A stretch of 64,000 nt of DNA from Alphaproteobacteria bacterium (GTDB taxonomy: Bacteria; Pseudomonadota; Alphaproteobacteria; RF32; CAG-239), in assembly GCA_015062235.1 (NCBI GenBank), contig SUUZ01000002.1:62001-126000 (forward strand). The letters are read 5' to 3'. The notes below the pieces were generated by a model. The model was given only the letters and a program-made list of their open reading frames with translations. It ran no database searches and had not been told where the DNA came from. The position numbers and the translations under genes are program-made. Shown piece after piece: positions 43,939 through 53,870 of the stretch (position 1 is the stretch's first letter; every line of letters begins with the position of its first letter).

Positions 43939-44196
43939 TTACGAATAGGCATGACCATCGTGATCATTCTGTTCTTCGTCATAAAAATCATCGTCAGCTT
44001 TTTCACTCAGAATAGCGTTAACGGATCTTCTTGATGCTCGGATGATATCCAAAGCTTCTTCGTGAGTTTCCTCTTGACGATCGAGTTCATCAAGTATTTC
44101 ACGAAGTTCAGATGGTTCCATTTCCCACCATTCATTTTCTTTTTCAGCGATTAAAGCTGCAATTTTTTCTCTACGGGTAATTACTTCTTTTGCCAT
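43939..44196 (-). CDS. Orphan 85-aa charged protein (leader without Shine-Dalgarno)
   Basis: The product is very charged and helical throughout (TRREKIAALIAEKENEWWEM, ILDELDRQEETHEEALDII), ending in an acidic tail. It could be a coiled-coil binding protein, but no family is recognised. It stands alone with its own terminator (43887) and a promoter near 44351-44379, giving a leader of about 150 nt. The ATG is not preceded by a purine-rich site. Its promoter is nearly identical to that of the 56394 gene. Confidence 0.65.
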   Translation of the reverse strand: MAKEVITRREKIAALIAEKENEWWEMEPSELREILDELDRQEETHEEALDIIRASRRSVNAILSEKADDDFYDEEQNDHDGHAYS

Positions 44197-44350
44197 ACTG
44201 CCAATGTTTTAAGCATATCTCTGGTAAACATGCTGAGATTAATAAAATTTTAATAATGTTTACTAACCCATTGAAGTTAAAACTGACAAAGCAGAAATAA
44301 CTAACCAGACAACAGAATAGTAAACTAAAATAATTTTTTATGATATTTTT

Positions 44351-44379
44351 ATAATATCATATTTTTATGCCTTTAGCAA
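44351..44379 (-). promoter_or_regulatory. Extended -10 promoter of the 85-aa orphan gene
   Basis: On the minus strand: TTGCTA (44374-44379), a 17-nt spacer ending ATAAAAATATGA, and TATTAT (44351-44356). TGA directly precedes the -10. Of 29 positions, 24 match the promoter at 56438-56466. Confidence 0.65.
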
Positions 44380-44423
44380 ACATTTAATGTAAAAAAAATA
44401 TAAGTTATTGTTAATACTACAAT

Positions 44424-45014
44424 TTATAACAATCGTGCAATTTGAATAAGACGAGGCTTAATTTGTCCTAAACAATAACTTACCTGTGTTATAGAGGATT
44501 TTTCGATGTATAGTTCTATTATGCCACAACCTATTCCCTTTTTTGATGATTGACGATAATCGCTGATATGTTCTATCTGGCTAGAGTCTATAATTTTAAC
44601 AACAATTTTTTGTTTATCGCGACTGATTTCCTTATCAACTATAGCAACGTGACCAAAACGTCCTTTTTTATGAGGATTAATAAAAGCAATTATATCACCA
44701 CGCTTTAAGTTTGCTGAAGTTGTTACAGTTTGCCAACAAGACGAACTTTTTAACGAGGCAAAAAAATCATAAAAATCAAAAGAATAAAGACGTTTGATTG
44801 CTTCTTCTGGCACTTGACGATTTTGATATACAAAATCGTATACTTCGGCAAGAGCTTTAGGATGTCGTTTAGACAGCCAAAATTCAACTAGACCTGAACA
44901 ATCTACGTTAAAAATAAATTGATTATAACGTCTACGTATAAAATTGGCATGAGAATATTTAGTTTTAATATACCCTGTCCGTACAAGTTTTAAAATTTTA
45001 TCAATATATTGCAT
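44424..45014 (-). CDS. NlpC/P60-like papain-fold peptidase or amidase
   Basis: This 196-aa protein shows the Cys-His arrangement of the NlpC/P60 and CHAP folds: the nucleophile in NVDCSGLVEFWL and the histidine in GHVAIVDKE, about 100 residues apart. GDIIAFINPH matches the strand before the histidine, and an IDSSQ element follows. Many members cut peptidoglycan peptides. No signal peptide is evident. The frame extends to 45053, but those first codons lie in the HU gene terminator (45034-45057), so ATG 45014 is used. Confidence 0.75.
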   Translation of the reverse strand: MQYIDKILKLVRTGYIKTKYSHANFIRRRYNQFIFNVDCSGLVEFWLSKRHPKALAEVYDFVYQNRQVPEEAIKRLYSFDFYDFFASLKSSSCWQTVTTSANLKRGDIIAFINPHKKGRFGHVAIVDKEISRDKQKIVVKIIDSSQIEHISDYRQSSKKGIGCGIIELYIEKSSITQVSYCLGQIKPRLIQIARLL

Positions 45015-45033
45015 AGCTTGTTTATCAAAAAAA

Positions 45034-45057
45034 CAGGGTGCTAGATAAAGCACCCTG
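45034..45057 (-). terminator. Intrinsic terminator of the HU gene
   Basis: An 8-bp perfect stem (CAGGGTGC with GCACCCTG) with an 8-nt loop and seven U's on the minus strand, directly below the HU gene. Confidence 0.88.
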
Positions 45058-45109
45058 CCTTGTTATAAACTTTTGAACTAAGAACTGATTAAATCAATTC
45101 AAAGATATA

Positions 45110-45382
45110 TTAGTTTACAGAGTCTTGCAAAGCCTTACCAGCTTTGAATTTAGCTTGCTTACGAGCTGGAATTTTGATAGCAGCGCCAGTACGTGGGTTG
45201 CGACCAGTTGTAGCAGCTCTCTTAGTAACAGCAAATGTACCGAAACCAACCAAACGAACTTCATCACCTTTTTTCAAAGCGTTTGTGATAGAAGATACGA
45301 ATGCATCCAAAGCCTTAGCTGAATCAGTTTTTGTAAGGCCAGTTGAGCTAGCAATGCTAGAAATCAATTCATTTTTATTCAC
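45110..45382 (-). CDS. hup: HU family DNA-binding protein
   Basis: HU (90 aa) is a small dimeric nucleoid protein that bends DNA. The start MNKNELISSIASSTGLTKTD, the GFGTFAV strand, and the DNA-arm sequence GRNPRTGAAIKIPARKQAKFKAGKAL are diagnostic. The gene stands alone between the terminator at 45034 and a 267-nt leader region. HU versus IHF: the length and end sequence favour HU. Confidence 0.95.
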   Translation of the reverse strand: MNKNELISSIASSTGLTKTDSAKALDAFVSSITNALKKGDEVRLVGFGTFAVTKRAATTGRNPRTGAAIKIPARKQAKFKAGKALQDSVN

Positions 45383-45649
45383 GGTGAGGACTCCCTCTAA
45401 TATAAGTTATTAACAAATGAACCCAAGGCTTTGCCCCGTTCACAAAGGAATTTGAGCATTAAAAAATAAGCATGTCAAACAAAAATACCTTAATTATCAA
45501 CATTTTTAACAAAAAAATGCTATTTTTTCTTTAGAAACAGCCATTTTCCACATATTTATCATTTAAAAATGGCTTTTTTGTAAGAAAAATGCCCGACTCT
45601 TTACAGAATCGGACATTATTAAATTACATTATAGCTGTTATATTAATAA
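45383..45649. other. Intergenic region between HU and SSB genes
   Basis: This 267-bp AT-rich gap holds the ssb terminator (45590-45615). A second hairpin at about 45540-45575 (GCCATTTT with AAAATGGC, followed by T's on the plus strand) has no evident gene to end. The HU promoter must lie near 45383-45480. Confidence 0.5.
45590..45615 (-). terminator. Intrinsic terminator of ssb
   Basis: A 10-bp stem (TGCCCGACTC with GAATCGGACA, including G-U pairs), loop TTTACA, followed by a T-run on the minus strand. Confidence 0.8.
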
Positions 45650-46111
45650 CTAAAATGGAATATCATCATCTAAATTAGTAGCTGGGGTTGATGGTGTTGA
45701 ATCCCAACCTGAATCTGATGTACTAAATACATCATTGCCACCTACAGGAGCTCCATCGCCCTTAGCATCTAACAATACCATATTGCCATTAAAGTTTTGC
45801 AAAACAACTTCTGTAGTATATCTTTCTTGACCATTGTTGTCCTCCCAACGACGTGTTTGCAACTGACCTTCAAGATATACTTTAGAACCTTTACGCAAAT
45901 ATCTCTCGGCAACATCAGCTAGAGCAGGATTAAAAATAACTACTCTGTGCCATTCTGTTCTTTCCTTACGTTCGCCACTAGCTCTGTCTTTCCAAGTTTC
46001 TGATGTTGCAATATTTAGATTAACAATTTTAGCACCATTTGCTGTGTTGCTAACCTTTGGATCTGCACCTAGATTACCCACTAAAATAACTTTATTAATA
46101 CTTCCTACCAT
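45650..46111 (-). CDS. ssb: Single-stranded DNA-binding protein
   Basis: SSB (153 aa) coats single-stranded DNA during replication and repair. The OB fold is shown by [57 protein letters not shown] and [11 protein letters not shown]. The disordered tail ends in the DDDIPF partner-binding tip. AAGG lies 7 nt before the ATG. Confidence 0.95.
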   Translation of the reverse strand: MVGSINKVILVGNLGADPKVSNTANGAKIVNLNIATSETWKDRASGERKERTEWHRVVIFNPALADVAERYLRKGSKVYLEGQLQTRRWEDNNGQERYTTEVVLQNFNGNMVLLDAKGDGAPVGGNDVFSTSDSGWDSTPSTPATNLDDDIPF

Positions 46112-46187
46112 CTTTTTACCTTATTTGAATTAAAATTAAAAACTGTTACGAATTATAATCATTATTTTGCCAATGCAAAGCAAAAAA

Positions 46188-47291
46188 TCAATTTACCTGT
46201 GTATATTCACCATCTTTTATCTGATAGATAGTATATCCACTGCTTGGTACAACATTACCTTTTTCTAAACTAATTTTGCCCCAAGGCATTGTGAAATTTT
46301 TGTCCTCATAAAATTTCACAACTTTGTTAAAATCAGTCGTTTTTGTCTGTTCAATAATTTCTGCCCACATTTTTACAGAGGCATATCCATAAACCCCTAG
46401 TCCTTTAGGTTCTTTGCCCTTTAACCTCAGTTCGACTAAATCTTCTGCAAAATAAGGACTACTTTTTAAATCTTTTAAGGCTAAAATATAAACACCTTCA
46501 ACAAAATTGCCCATTTCTCTAAAAAAATGCTCTGTTGCTAAATATTCATCAACAAAAATGATAATTTCAGCTTTTTCTTGTTGTAATTCTTGAGCCAATA
46601 CAGAAATTTCCTCGGAGTGTCCTAATATATAAGCAATTTCATTATTTAATAAAATTTCTTTAGCCATAGATGAAAAATCATTATAAGTAGCAAAGTCAAA
46701 CAAGGTTAAGCTAAATAAATTGTTTTCTCTAAATAGTTGTTGTAACTCTAGCGCTGTTTCAACTGTTTGGGGCATACGACTATTATAAATCATCGCTACG
46801 TTTTTACCTACCATTTGATTTTTGTAAAAACCGAAAAAGGCTTTTGCTTCATCACTCATTAACCCACCTATTTTAATTAGGCCTTTTGCTTCGGTATTAT
46901 GTTCTGCAGCACTAAGAGGTAATGGCAACATTCTAATAATTTTACCATTAGCATAAATATTAGCAACATCATAAAATGAATTGTTGCAATATGGTCCAAT
47001 AACCAGACTAATCTTATCATTTTTACTTGAATTGAGCGACATCATTTGAGCTGCTGAAATTGCAAAAGAATTTTCACACCTATCATCAACATTTATTAAA
47101 TTTAGTTTTTCCCCTAAGATACCACCTTTGTCATTGAGCATATCAACGGCTATTTGAGCACCTTCAGCAATTTCGTTGCCATATTTTGCCATAGCACCAA
47201 CTTTAGGAACAACAACAGCTACATTAGCGGCAAAACTAGATGTCACAGCAAAAAGATAAACACTTATAATTAAACTAAAAACAAATTTCAT
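46188..47291 (-). CDS. Orphan periplasmic amino-acid binding protein (LivJ-like)
   Basis: The 367-aa product has a signal peptide (KFVFSLIISVYLFAVTSSFAA) and the Peripla_BP_6 fold of branched-chain amino-acid binding proteins: VAVVVPKVGAMAKYGNEIAEGAQIA, NDKGGILGEKLNLINVDDRC, VIGPYCNNSFYDVANIY and VAMIYNSRMPQTVETALELQQ. It stands alone; no livHMGF transport genes are next to it, so it may sense a ligand or use a transporter coded elsewhere. ATG 47291 is chosen for its GAGAA site 6 nt upstream; ATG 47297 is an alternative. Confidence 0.82.
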   Translation of the reverse strand: MKFVFSLIISVYLFAVTSSFAANVAVVVPKVGAMAKYGNEIAEGAQIAVDMLNDKGGILGEKLNLINVDDRCENSFAISAAQMMSLNSSKNDKISLVIGPYCNNSFYDVANIYANGKIIRMLPLPLSAAEHNTEAKGLIKIGGLMSDEAKAFFGFYKNQMVGKNVAMIYNSRMPQTVETALELQQLFRENNLFSLTLFDFATYNDFSSMAKEILLNNEIAYILGHSEEISVLAQELQQEKAEIIIFVDEYLATEHFFREMGNFVEGVYILALKDLKSSPYFAEDLVELRLKGKEPKGLGVYGYASVKMWAEIIEQTKTTDFNKVVKFYEDKNFTMPWGKISLEKGNVVPSSGYTIYQIKDGEYTQVN

Positions 47292-47438
47292 TATCATTTC
47301 TCAAATAAAAAACTTTTGCATATTAGCATTTTATTTATGCTTTGCAACCTATTTTTCTAAATTAGATTTACAAAACATTTGACTTAAACCAACAACTGCA
47401 TACAATAACCTTGGTCAACGAACAACTATGAGATAATT

Positions 47439-48305
47439 ATGATACTAAAAAAATATACTTTTAAATCAGAACGTAAAGGCTATAATGTATTGTTTTTAGG
47501 AGCTATTCATGGTAATGAGCCAGCTGGTCCTAAAGCCATTTATAAGGTGTTAGAAAAATTTGCTTCAAAAGCTCTTGTACCATTGTCAGGAACGGTATCA
47601 TTCATACCAATTTGCAACCCTAAAGCTTATGACAATGATGTTCGTCAAATTGATGAAAATTTAAACAGGATTATAAAGAAATATGACACTCCTCAGACAT
47701 ATGAACAGCAACTTGCTAATGAGTTGGTTGACCATATAAAAGAAGCTGATGTTATTATTGATTTACATTCAACATTTTGCCCTGTAGCAGAACCTTTCAT
47801 TTTTAGTGATTATCCTAATGAACTTGCAGATAAACTATCTACAGCACAAAATATTAAATACATTATCAAGGGTTGGCCTCAAATTTATGCTAATAGCTCG
47901 TCTATTCAAGATTTGTCTACAGGGGCATGCGCACAACAATATAACAAAACGTGTTTGACCGTTGAATGTGGACATCATTATGCTGAAAGTTCTGTACAAG
48001 TGGCATATTATGTTATTATGAACACTCTTCTAACCTTAAAAATGCTTGAAGGTTATCCTTCTGCTCCAATTAAGCAAGAATATGTTGTAATGGATAGTAT
48101 ATTCTTCAAAAACAAGGAAGGAACTTTATCAAGAAACTTCAATCATTTAGACAAGGTAAGCAAAGGTGATACTTTAGCTTTTTACAATGATGGAACTTTT
48201 GAAATTTGCCCTAAAGATGCTTATATTTTGCTACCAAAAGCTAAAGCTCCTGTTAACTCCGAATGGTTTTACTTGGGGCACCTACAAGATGAAACTTTGA
48301 ACTAG
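47439..48305 (+). CDS. Succinylglutamate desuccinylase/aspartoacylase family zinc enzyme
   Basis: This 288-aa M14-type zinc enzyme has the AstE/AspA marks: FLGAIHGNEPAGP with the first His-x2-Glu, NPKAYDNDVRQIDENLNR with the conserved Arg-Asn, IDLHSTFCPVAEP with the third zinc histidine, and a late TVECGHH glutamate. Members hydrolyse N-acyl-amino acids (succinylglutamate, N-acetylaspartate). No arginine-degradation genes lie near, so the substrate is open. Its 3' end overlaps the convergent GNAT gene by 53 nt. Confidence 0.82.
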   Translation: MILKKYTFKSERKGYNVLFLGAIHGNEPAGPKAIYKVLEKFASKALVPLSGTVSFIPICNPKAYDNDVRQIDENLNRIIKKYDTPQTYEQQLANELVDHIKEADVIIDLHSTFCPVAEPFIFSDYPNELADKLSTAQNIKYIIKGWPQIYANSSSIQDLSTGACAQQYNKTCLTVECGHHYAESSVQVAYYVIMNTLLTLKMLEGYPSAPIKQEYVVMDSIFFKNKEGTLSRNFNHLDKVSKGDTLAFYNDGTFEICPKDAYILLPKAKAPVNSEWFYLGHLQDETLN

Positions 48306-49035
48306 CTAGATTAAGAGGTATAATTTTGCTATTTTCATCACTAAATTTTGCCCAAATGATATTATTTGTCTGTTGATCTATCTTAATACCACGAAAGCCT
48401 TTAGAAACAAAGTAACGCATTTTATTAAATAAGGCAGGTATTTCTTTGTGAATATCTTTTCCGATATACATAGAGAATATGCTTTCTTCACTTATTACCA
48501 CATTATTGTTAGGTTCAAGCTCTTTTTGCATATATAAAACTTTTGCTTGGTCATCTGGATCTTTATCAACTTTTCTAATTGACATACCGCTTTTAAGAGC
48601 GTTAATCCAACTAGCTGGATTATCTATTGCTATTTGACTGATTGCAACCTTTTTACCTGCTTCTTTTGCTTTTTTCTCACGATATGCCAATAATTCTCTC
48701 ATCAGACCAAGTCCACGATAATCAACATCTACTAATGTTGCTTTATAAATAACTAAATTATTATTGGCAATATTTGGGACAAATTCTTCCAAATCTCTTT
48801 TTTGCCCATTTTGCGGAAAATCAAAAATACTTTGAGCAACAAGTCTATCACCATCAAATACCCCCAACATGTGAGTAGTGTCACTGTTCAAAGCATGCAT
48901 AAAATCTTCAACACTTCTTTTTAAGATAAAGTGTTTTTCATCTTCTTTAAGACCTGCAATAATCTTGTCTTGTAACTTTAAGACATCAGCCAAATTTTCA
49001 ATATTTAATTCTTTAACTTCTAACTTTTTTGACAT
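48253..49035 (-). CDS. GNAT N-acetyltransferase
   Basis: The 260-aa product has a GNAT domain in its first 160 residues: THMLGVFDGDRLVAQ, IYKATLVDVDYRGLGLMREL (strand 4 and the acetyl-CoA loop R-G-L-G-L) and AIDNPASWINALKSGMSIRK. The remaining 100 residues are of unknown fold (FVSKGFRGIKIDQQ). It overlaps the convergent aspartoacylase-like gene by 53 nt. Substrate unknown. Confidence 0.78.
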   Translation of the reverse strand: MSKKLEVKELNIENLADVLKLQDKIIAGLKEDEKHFILKRSVEDFMHALNSDTTHMLGVFDGDRLVAQSIFDFPQNGQKRDLEEFVPNIANNNLVIYKATLVDVDYRGLGLMRELLAYREKKAKEAGKKVAISQIAIDNPASWINALKSGMSIRKVDKDPDDQAKVLYMQKELEPNNNVVISEESIFSMYIGKDIHKEIPALFNKMRYFVSKGFRGIKIDQQTNNIIWAKFSDENSKIIPLNLASSKFHLVGAPSKTIRS

Positions 49036-49067
49036 TTCGTAACCCTTAATTTTTTTTCATAAAAAAA

Positions 49068-49094
49068 GGTTTGAAATTTTTTATTTTTCAAACC
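49068..49094 (-). terminator. Terminator-like hairpin below the small basic ORF
   Basis: A 9-bp stem (GGTTTGAAA with TTTCAAACC) and a 9-nt loop, followed by a T-run on the minus strand. It lies downstream of 49126-49233 and upstream of the GNAT gene. Confidence 0.6.
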
Positions 49095-49125
49095 TGCAAC
49101 GATAAATTTATTTACACACAAAAAA

Positions 49126-49233
49126 TCATCGTCGCAGACTGTGTCGGCGGGCACGAATTGATTTTAATACTCTATTTAAAGTTTTTAGTTTCATACTAAC
49201 ATTTAACCTTTCGTCTGCGTGGTATGATGCCAT
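49126..49233 (-). CDS. Possible very small basic protein
   Basis: A 35-codon open frame (ATG 49233), or 22 codons from an inner ATG, ends in [10 protein letters not shown] and is strongly basic. A TTGACA lies just upstream on the minus strand and a terminator-like hairpin follows (49068-49094), so a short transcript is likely. A GAAAGG element precedes the inner ATG by 12 nt, longer than usual. The G+C-rich part around the stop could also be part of a small RNA. No family is recognised; ribosomal-type and antimicrobial-like basic peptides both fit. Confidence 0.35.
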   Translation of the reverse strand: MASYHADERLNVSMKLKTLNRVLKSIRARRHSLRR

Positions 49234-49312
49234 AATATATATTTTATGTCAACATTTTTTGTTGCCAATCTGTTGCAATAAAATTATATTGATAAAACAG
49301 ATGGAGGAAAAT

Positions 49313-52120
49313 ATGGCAACTGATTTTATCGAAATAAAAGGTGCACGTGAACATAACTTAAAAGATATAAGTGTTAATATACCTAAAAACAAGCTAACTG
49401 TTATAACAGGATTGTCTGGGTCTGGTAAATCATCACTTGCTTTTGACACTATATATGCTGAAGGACAACGACGTTATGTTGAGAGTCTTTCTTCTTATGC
49501 TCGCCAATTTTTAGATTTGATGAAAAAACCTGACGTTGATTCAATTGAAGGTTTAAGTCCTGCTATTTCTATTGAACAAAAAACTACTTCGCACAATCCT
49601 CGCTCTACTGTTGGCACTGTTACTGAAATTTATGATTATATGCGTCTTTTGTGGGCTCGTGTAGGCACGCCCTATTCTCCTGTGACTGGCTTACCAATCG
49701 AAAGTCAAACTGTCTCACAAATGGTTGATAAAGTTTTGGAGCTTCCAACTGGTGCAAAATTAAATCTTTTAGCCCCTATTGTTCGTGGTAAAAAAGGAGA
49801 ATATAAAAAAGAATTAGAAAATTTGCAAAAACAAGGCTACCAACGTGTAAGAATTGATGAAGAAATATATAACATTGAAGAAACACCTGAGCTAAATAAA
49901 AATCAAAAACATAATATTGAGGTTGTGATTGATCGTATAATTGTTAAAGAAGGTATATCTGAACGATTGAGTCAATCTTTTGAAACAGCTTTAAAACTTA
50001 GCGGTGGTTTGGTATTTGTGCAAAATATTGCCACCAATGAACAAATAACTTTTTCATCTAAATTTGCATGTCCTGTTTCTGGTTTTACCATTGAAGAGAT
50101 TGAGCCTCGTTTGTTTTCATTTAATAACCCTTACGGTGCTTGTCCTCATTGCGATGGTATTGGAGCTAAATTATATATGGATCCTTTATTGGTAGTTCCT
50201 AATCCTAACTTATCAATTGCCAAAGGTGCTATTGCCCCTTGGTATAATCATCGTCACGGATTCTTTACTGATGCTCTTACTTCTTTAGTACGTTATTTAC
50301 ATATTTCTGAAAATACACCTTGGAAAGATTTGTCTCAACACGCTAAAAATTTTATTCTTTATGGTTCTAACGGTGAAAATGTTCCTATGCAGTTTCCACA
50401 TTTTCAAACTAATAAGCCTTTTGAAGGGGTAATACCTAATATGGAAAGGCGTTTCTTAGAAACTGATTCGCCGTCTGTACGTGAAGAACTTGCTCGTTAT
50501 CAATCAGCTGCGCCTTGTGAATTTTGTTCTGGCAAGCGTCTAAAACCTGAGGCATTAGCTGTCAAAATTGGTGGACTTGATATTATGGATGCTTCTAATA
50601 TGTCTATTAAAGAAGCACTAGTTTGGTTTGGTGGAATTTTGCCAACACTAACTCCAAAAAAACAAGAAATAGCGACCAAAATAATCAAAGAAATTTGTGA
50701 ACGATTAAATTTCTTAAATAATGTTGGACTTGAATATTTGACACTTTCGCGTCAATCTGGTTCTTTATCTGGTGGTGAGGCTCAACGTATTCGCCTTGCT
50801 AGTCAAATTGGCACTGGTTTAACAGGTGTGTTATATGTATTAGATGAACCTTCTATTGGACTTCATCAACGTGACAATTCTAAACTTTTAGAAACCTTAA
50901 ATCGTTTGCGTGATATTGGTAATAGTGTAATTGTTGTAGAACATGATGAAGATGCTATTAGAGCTGCTGATTTTATAATTGATATTGGTCCTAAAGCTGG
51001 AGCTAATGGGGGTAAAATTGTAGCACAAGGTTCTATTAAAGATATTTTAAAGTCCGATAGCCTTACAGCACAATATCTTAATGGTATTAAAAAAATAGAA
51101 ATTCCAGCAACTCGTCGTAAAGGCAATGGCAATTTTTTAGCTCTTAAAGGTGTTCGCACTAATAACCTAAAAAATATCGATGTTAAAATCCCTCTTAATA
51201 CCCTAACCTGTGTGACAGGGGTTTCTGGGTCAGGTAAATCTTCGCTTATCTTAGAAACACTTTGCAATGCCTTAGAAAAAGAAATTAATGGTACCAAAAA
51301 ACCCGCTGGTATTTATGATAAGCTAATTGGGACAGAATATATTGATAAAATAATTAATATTGACCAATCACCTATTGGACGTACTCCTCGTTCAAATCCA
51401 GCAACTTATACAGGTGTCTTTACTAATATTCGTGATTGGTTTGCTAATCTTCCTGAAGCCAAAGCTCGTGGTTATACGGCTAGTCGTTTTTCTTTCAATG
51501 TGGCTGGTGGACGATGCGAGGCATGTAAAGGTGATGGTGTAACCAAGATTGAAATGCACTTTTTACCTGATGTTTACGTTGAATGTGATGTTTGTAAGGG
51601 AACTAGATTTAACAGAGAAACATTAGAAGTTAAATACAAAGATAAATCTATTGCTGATGTTTTAGATATGACTGTTGACGAAGCTTATATATTTTTTGAA
51701 AACATCCCCTCAATCAAAAACAAACTTGATTTGTTGCGGCGTGTTGGACTTGGTTATATCAAACTCGGACAACCAGCTACGACCCTTTCGGGCGGTGAAG
51801 CTCAGCGCATTAAACTTTCTAAAGAACTTTCTAAACGTGCTACAGGAAAAACCTTGTATATTCTTGACGAACCAACAACAGGTTTACACTTTGAGGATAT
51901 AAATAAGTTGCTTAAAATCTTACATTCACTGGTTGAACAAGGTAATTCATTGATTGTAATTGAACATAATCTAGATGTGATTAAAACGGCAGATTATATT
52001 ATTGATATCGGTCCTGAAGGTGGCGACGGTGGTGGTCAAATTATTGCTCAAGGTACTCCTGAACAAGTAGCTAAGTCCGAAATTAGCCATACAGCTAGAT
52101 TTTTAAGGGAAAAACTTTAG
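49313..52120 (+). CDS. uvrA: Excinuclease ABC subunit A
   Basis: UvrA (935 aa) recognises DNA damage and loads UvrB in nucleotide excision repair. It has two ABC ATPase halves: Walker [13 protein letters not shown] and [12 protein letters not shown], signature LSGGEAQR twice, and Walker [14 protein letters not shown] and [10 protein letters not shown]. The zinc modules are seen in [14 protein letters not shown] and [17 protein letters not shown] 49313 has GGAGG five nt upstream; the longer frame from 49259 is not used. Confidence 0.96.
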   Translation: MATDFIEIKGAREHNLKDISVNIPKNKLTVITGLSGSGKSSLAFDTIYAEGQRRYVESLSSYARQFLDLMKKPDVDSIEGLSPAISIEQKTTSHNPRSTVGTVTEIYDYMRLLWARVGTPYSPVTGLPIESQTVSQMVDKVLELPTGAKLNLLAPIVRGKKGEYKKELENLQKQGYQRVRIDEEIYNIEETPELNKNQKHNIEVVIDRIIVKEGISERLSQSFETALKLSGGLVFVQNIATNEQITFSSKFACPVSGFTIEEIEPRLFSFNNPYGACPHCDGIGAKLYMDPLLVVPNPNLSIAKGAIAPWYNHRHGFFTDALTSLVRYLHISENTPWKDLSQHAKNFILYGSNGENVPMQFPHFQTNKPFEGVIPNMERRFLETDSPSVREELARYQSAAPCEFCSGKRLKPEALAVKIGGLDIMDASNMSIKEALVWFGGILPTLTPKKQEIATKIIKEICERLNFLNNVGLEYLTLSRQSGSLSGGEAQRIRLASQIGTGLTGVLYVLDEPSIGLHQRDNSKLLETLNRLRDIGNSVIVVEHDEDAIRAADFIIDIGPKAGANGGKIVAQGSIKDILKSDSLTAQYLNGIKKIEIPATRRKGNGNFLALKGVRTNNLKNIDVKIPLNTLTCVTGVSGSGKSSLILETLCNALEKEINGTKKPAGIYDKLIGTEYIDKIINIDQSPIGRTPRSNPATYTGVFTNIRDWFANLPEAKARGYTASRFSFNVAGGRCEACKGDGVTKIEMHFLPDVYVECDVCKGTRFNRETLEVKYKDKSIADVLDMTVDEAYIFFENIPSIKNKLDLLRRVGLGYIKLGQPATTLSGGEAQRIKLSKELSKRATGKTLYILDEPTTGLHFEDINKLLKILHSLVEQGNSLIVIEHNLDVIKTADYIIDIGPEGGDGGGQIIAQGTPEQVAKSEISHTARFLREKL

Positions 52121-53725
52121 TTATTTGTCGCTTTTACCACTACTTGTTTTTTGCAAAACAATTGGATTAATTTCCTTTTTGGGTGTTGTTTTTATTGGGT
52201 GGATCTCGTCTCTGTCATTTATTGGAGAATGTGCATTTTCAATAGCCTGAGCCATATATCTAAATACATCATGACCACGTTTTTCGCTATAGGCAGCAGT
52301 TACACCATACTCATCATAATCATTTTCACTAATAGAAACGCTATATTTTCCTTCGCCTCCTTTTGCGATATGATGAGTTAATTCTTTTATTTCTTCATAG
52401 CTATAATCATACTTAGTAACAATATGTGCTAACATGTTAGTAAATTTATTGTGAAATCCTTCGTTAAAGTTAGAGTTATCAATATCTTCTGCAGTATATG
52501 TTTTGCCATAAGCATCTGCTACATCTAAAAGAAGTTTTTTATCTATATTTCCTGAACGTGTCAACAAACCATATAAACCAGCAGTCTTAAAATCATAATC
52601 TTTATATTCTTTAGCTTTGCCAAACAAATATTCAGCATAATCAACAACATCTTCATTAGTGAGATTTGCGGAAGGATTATCTCTATCTACATTGCGTATT
52701 GGATTCATCTGTCTAAATGAATCTCTCCTTGCAAATAAGTTCAATCTATCTGCTAAATCATTCATTATTGTTCTTTTTTGGCTGTCTCGTATTTTTTTGC
52801 CGCTTTCATCAATTTTGGCAGGACGTAGTGTTTCAGCTAAATCTAATGCTTCTTGTAAATTATATTGATATGATTCCATTATATTTTGGGCTAAAATCTC
52901 CATCTGTCTTGCTAATACAGGATTATAATTTGAATGCGAATTTACATGTTCTGCATAAGATTTAAATACTGCCTTAACAACTTCCTTATCGACAACCGTT
53001 GCATCTTTGCATTCTTCTGCTCTTTTGAGAGCCTTTGGAGTTTTAGTTACAAAGTTTTTTAATATGGCAGCATTTAAAGGCTGGCTTGTTCTATCTGCTA
53101 AATCAAAATATATTTTGGCATAATTAACTACAGCATCTGCTGAAATACCCTCAACATTTTGTGCAAATACTTTATACATTCCAAAAATAAGATCAATTTT
53201 TTTATCATTTTTGCGAGCTGCGCCATCAAAATATGTCAAAGCTTTATTATAAAGACGATTAGTAGCTTCTAAATTATCGTTAGGATTATAATTTGCTAGT
53301 TTGTATAAAATGCGTGGGTGAAACAAATCTTGTTTATCAGCTTTGAACAAATATTCTAAAAATTGTACTTTATCGTCATCATTTAACTGAAAACCATTTA
53401 CTGAATTAGCAATCAACTCGACCGCGTGTTTGGCAAATGGTTGGCTCAGATAGTCTTTATAATGAAATAAAAGACGACCATTCGCTAATTTTCGTTCTTC
53501 ACTATCAAGACTACCTAAATAACTATTAATCTTTTCAAAAATACGACGCTCATCTTCATCACTATATGGATAAGCATTATAATCATTAAAATCAAACTTA
53601 TTACCATAATTCTTTACATGTCTACTGCGAGAAATTTGCCATTCTCTAGTTCTGTCGGCATATCTGTCTAGCTCTTCTTCAATTGCAATACATGGTTGAG
53701 GATCTTTAAGTTGAGTTTTGGCCAT
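52121..53725 (-). CDS. 534-aa helical-repeat protein of unknown function
   Basis: I recognise no family. The protein is cytoplasmic by appearance (no signal peptide, no membrane helices), charged and predicted almost wholly helical, like a repeat solenoid (VVNYAKIYFDLADRTSQPLNAAILKNF, RQMEILAQNIMESYQ, VVDYAEYLFGKAKEYKDYD). A basic, proline-containing tail ends it. The stop abuts that of uvrA. In an intracellular or gut symbiont such solenoids can be effectors, but there is no direct sign of secretion here. Confidence 0.65.
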   Translation of the reverse strand: MAKTQLKDPQPCIAIEEELDRYADRTREWQISRSRHVKNYGNKFDFNDYNAYPYSDEDERRIFEKINSYLGSLDSEERKLANGRLLFHYKDYLSQPFAKHAVELIANSVNGFQLNDDDKVQFLEYLFKADKQDLFHPRILYKLANYNPNDNLEATNRLYNKALTYFDGAARKNDKKIDLIFGMYKVFAQNVEGISADAVVNYAKIYFDLADRTSQPLNAAILKNFVTKTPKALKRAEECKDATVVDKEVVKAVFKSYAEHVNSHSNYNPVLARQMEILAQNIMESYQYNLQEALDLAETLRPAKIDESGKKIRDSQKRTIMNDLADRLNLFARRDSFRQMNPIRNVDRDNPSANLTNEDVVDYAEYLFGKAKEYKDYDFKTAGLYGLLTRSGNIDKKLLLDVADAYGKTYTAEDIDNSNFNEGFHNKFTNMLAHIVTKYDYSYEEIKELTHHIAKGGEGKYSVSISENDYDEYGVTAAYSEKRGHDVFRYMAQAIENAHSPINDRDEIHPIKTTPKKEINPIVLQKTSSGKSDK

Positions 53726-53820
53726 TAAAGCACTCCCTGTTTTGTCGATTTTTCGTCATAATAGCATTTTTTATCAGTAAAATCAAATAAAAAAATATCT
53801 CTTAAAGTATTATAGTATAA

Positions 53821-53868
53821 AAAAACTCCCTTGAACCTTCAATTAACGAAAGTAACATGGGAGTTTTT
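53821..53868 (-). terminator. Intrinsic terminator of the 202-aa gene
   Basis: A perfect 10-bp outer stem (AAAAACTCCC with GGGAGTTTTT) and a 28-nt loop, directly after the stop of the gene ending at 53871. Confidence 0.65.
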
Positions 53869-53870
53869 GC

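Noticed and set aside
45540..45575. Hairpin with T-run on the plus strand
   Set aside because: No plus-strand gene ends nearby; it may just be a palindromic piece of the HU upstream region.
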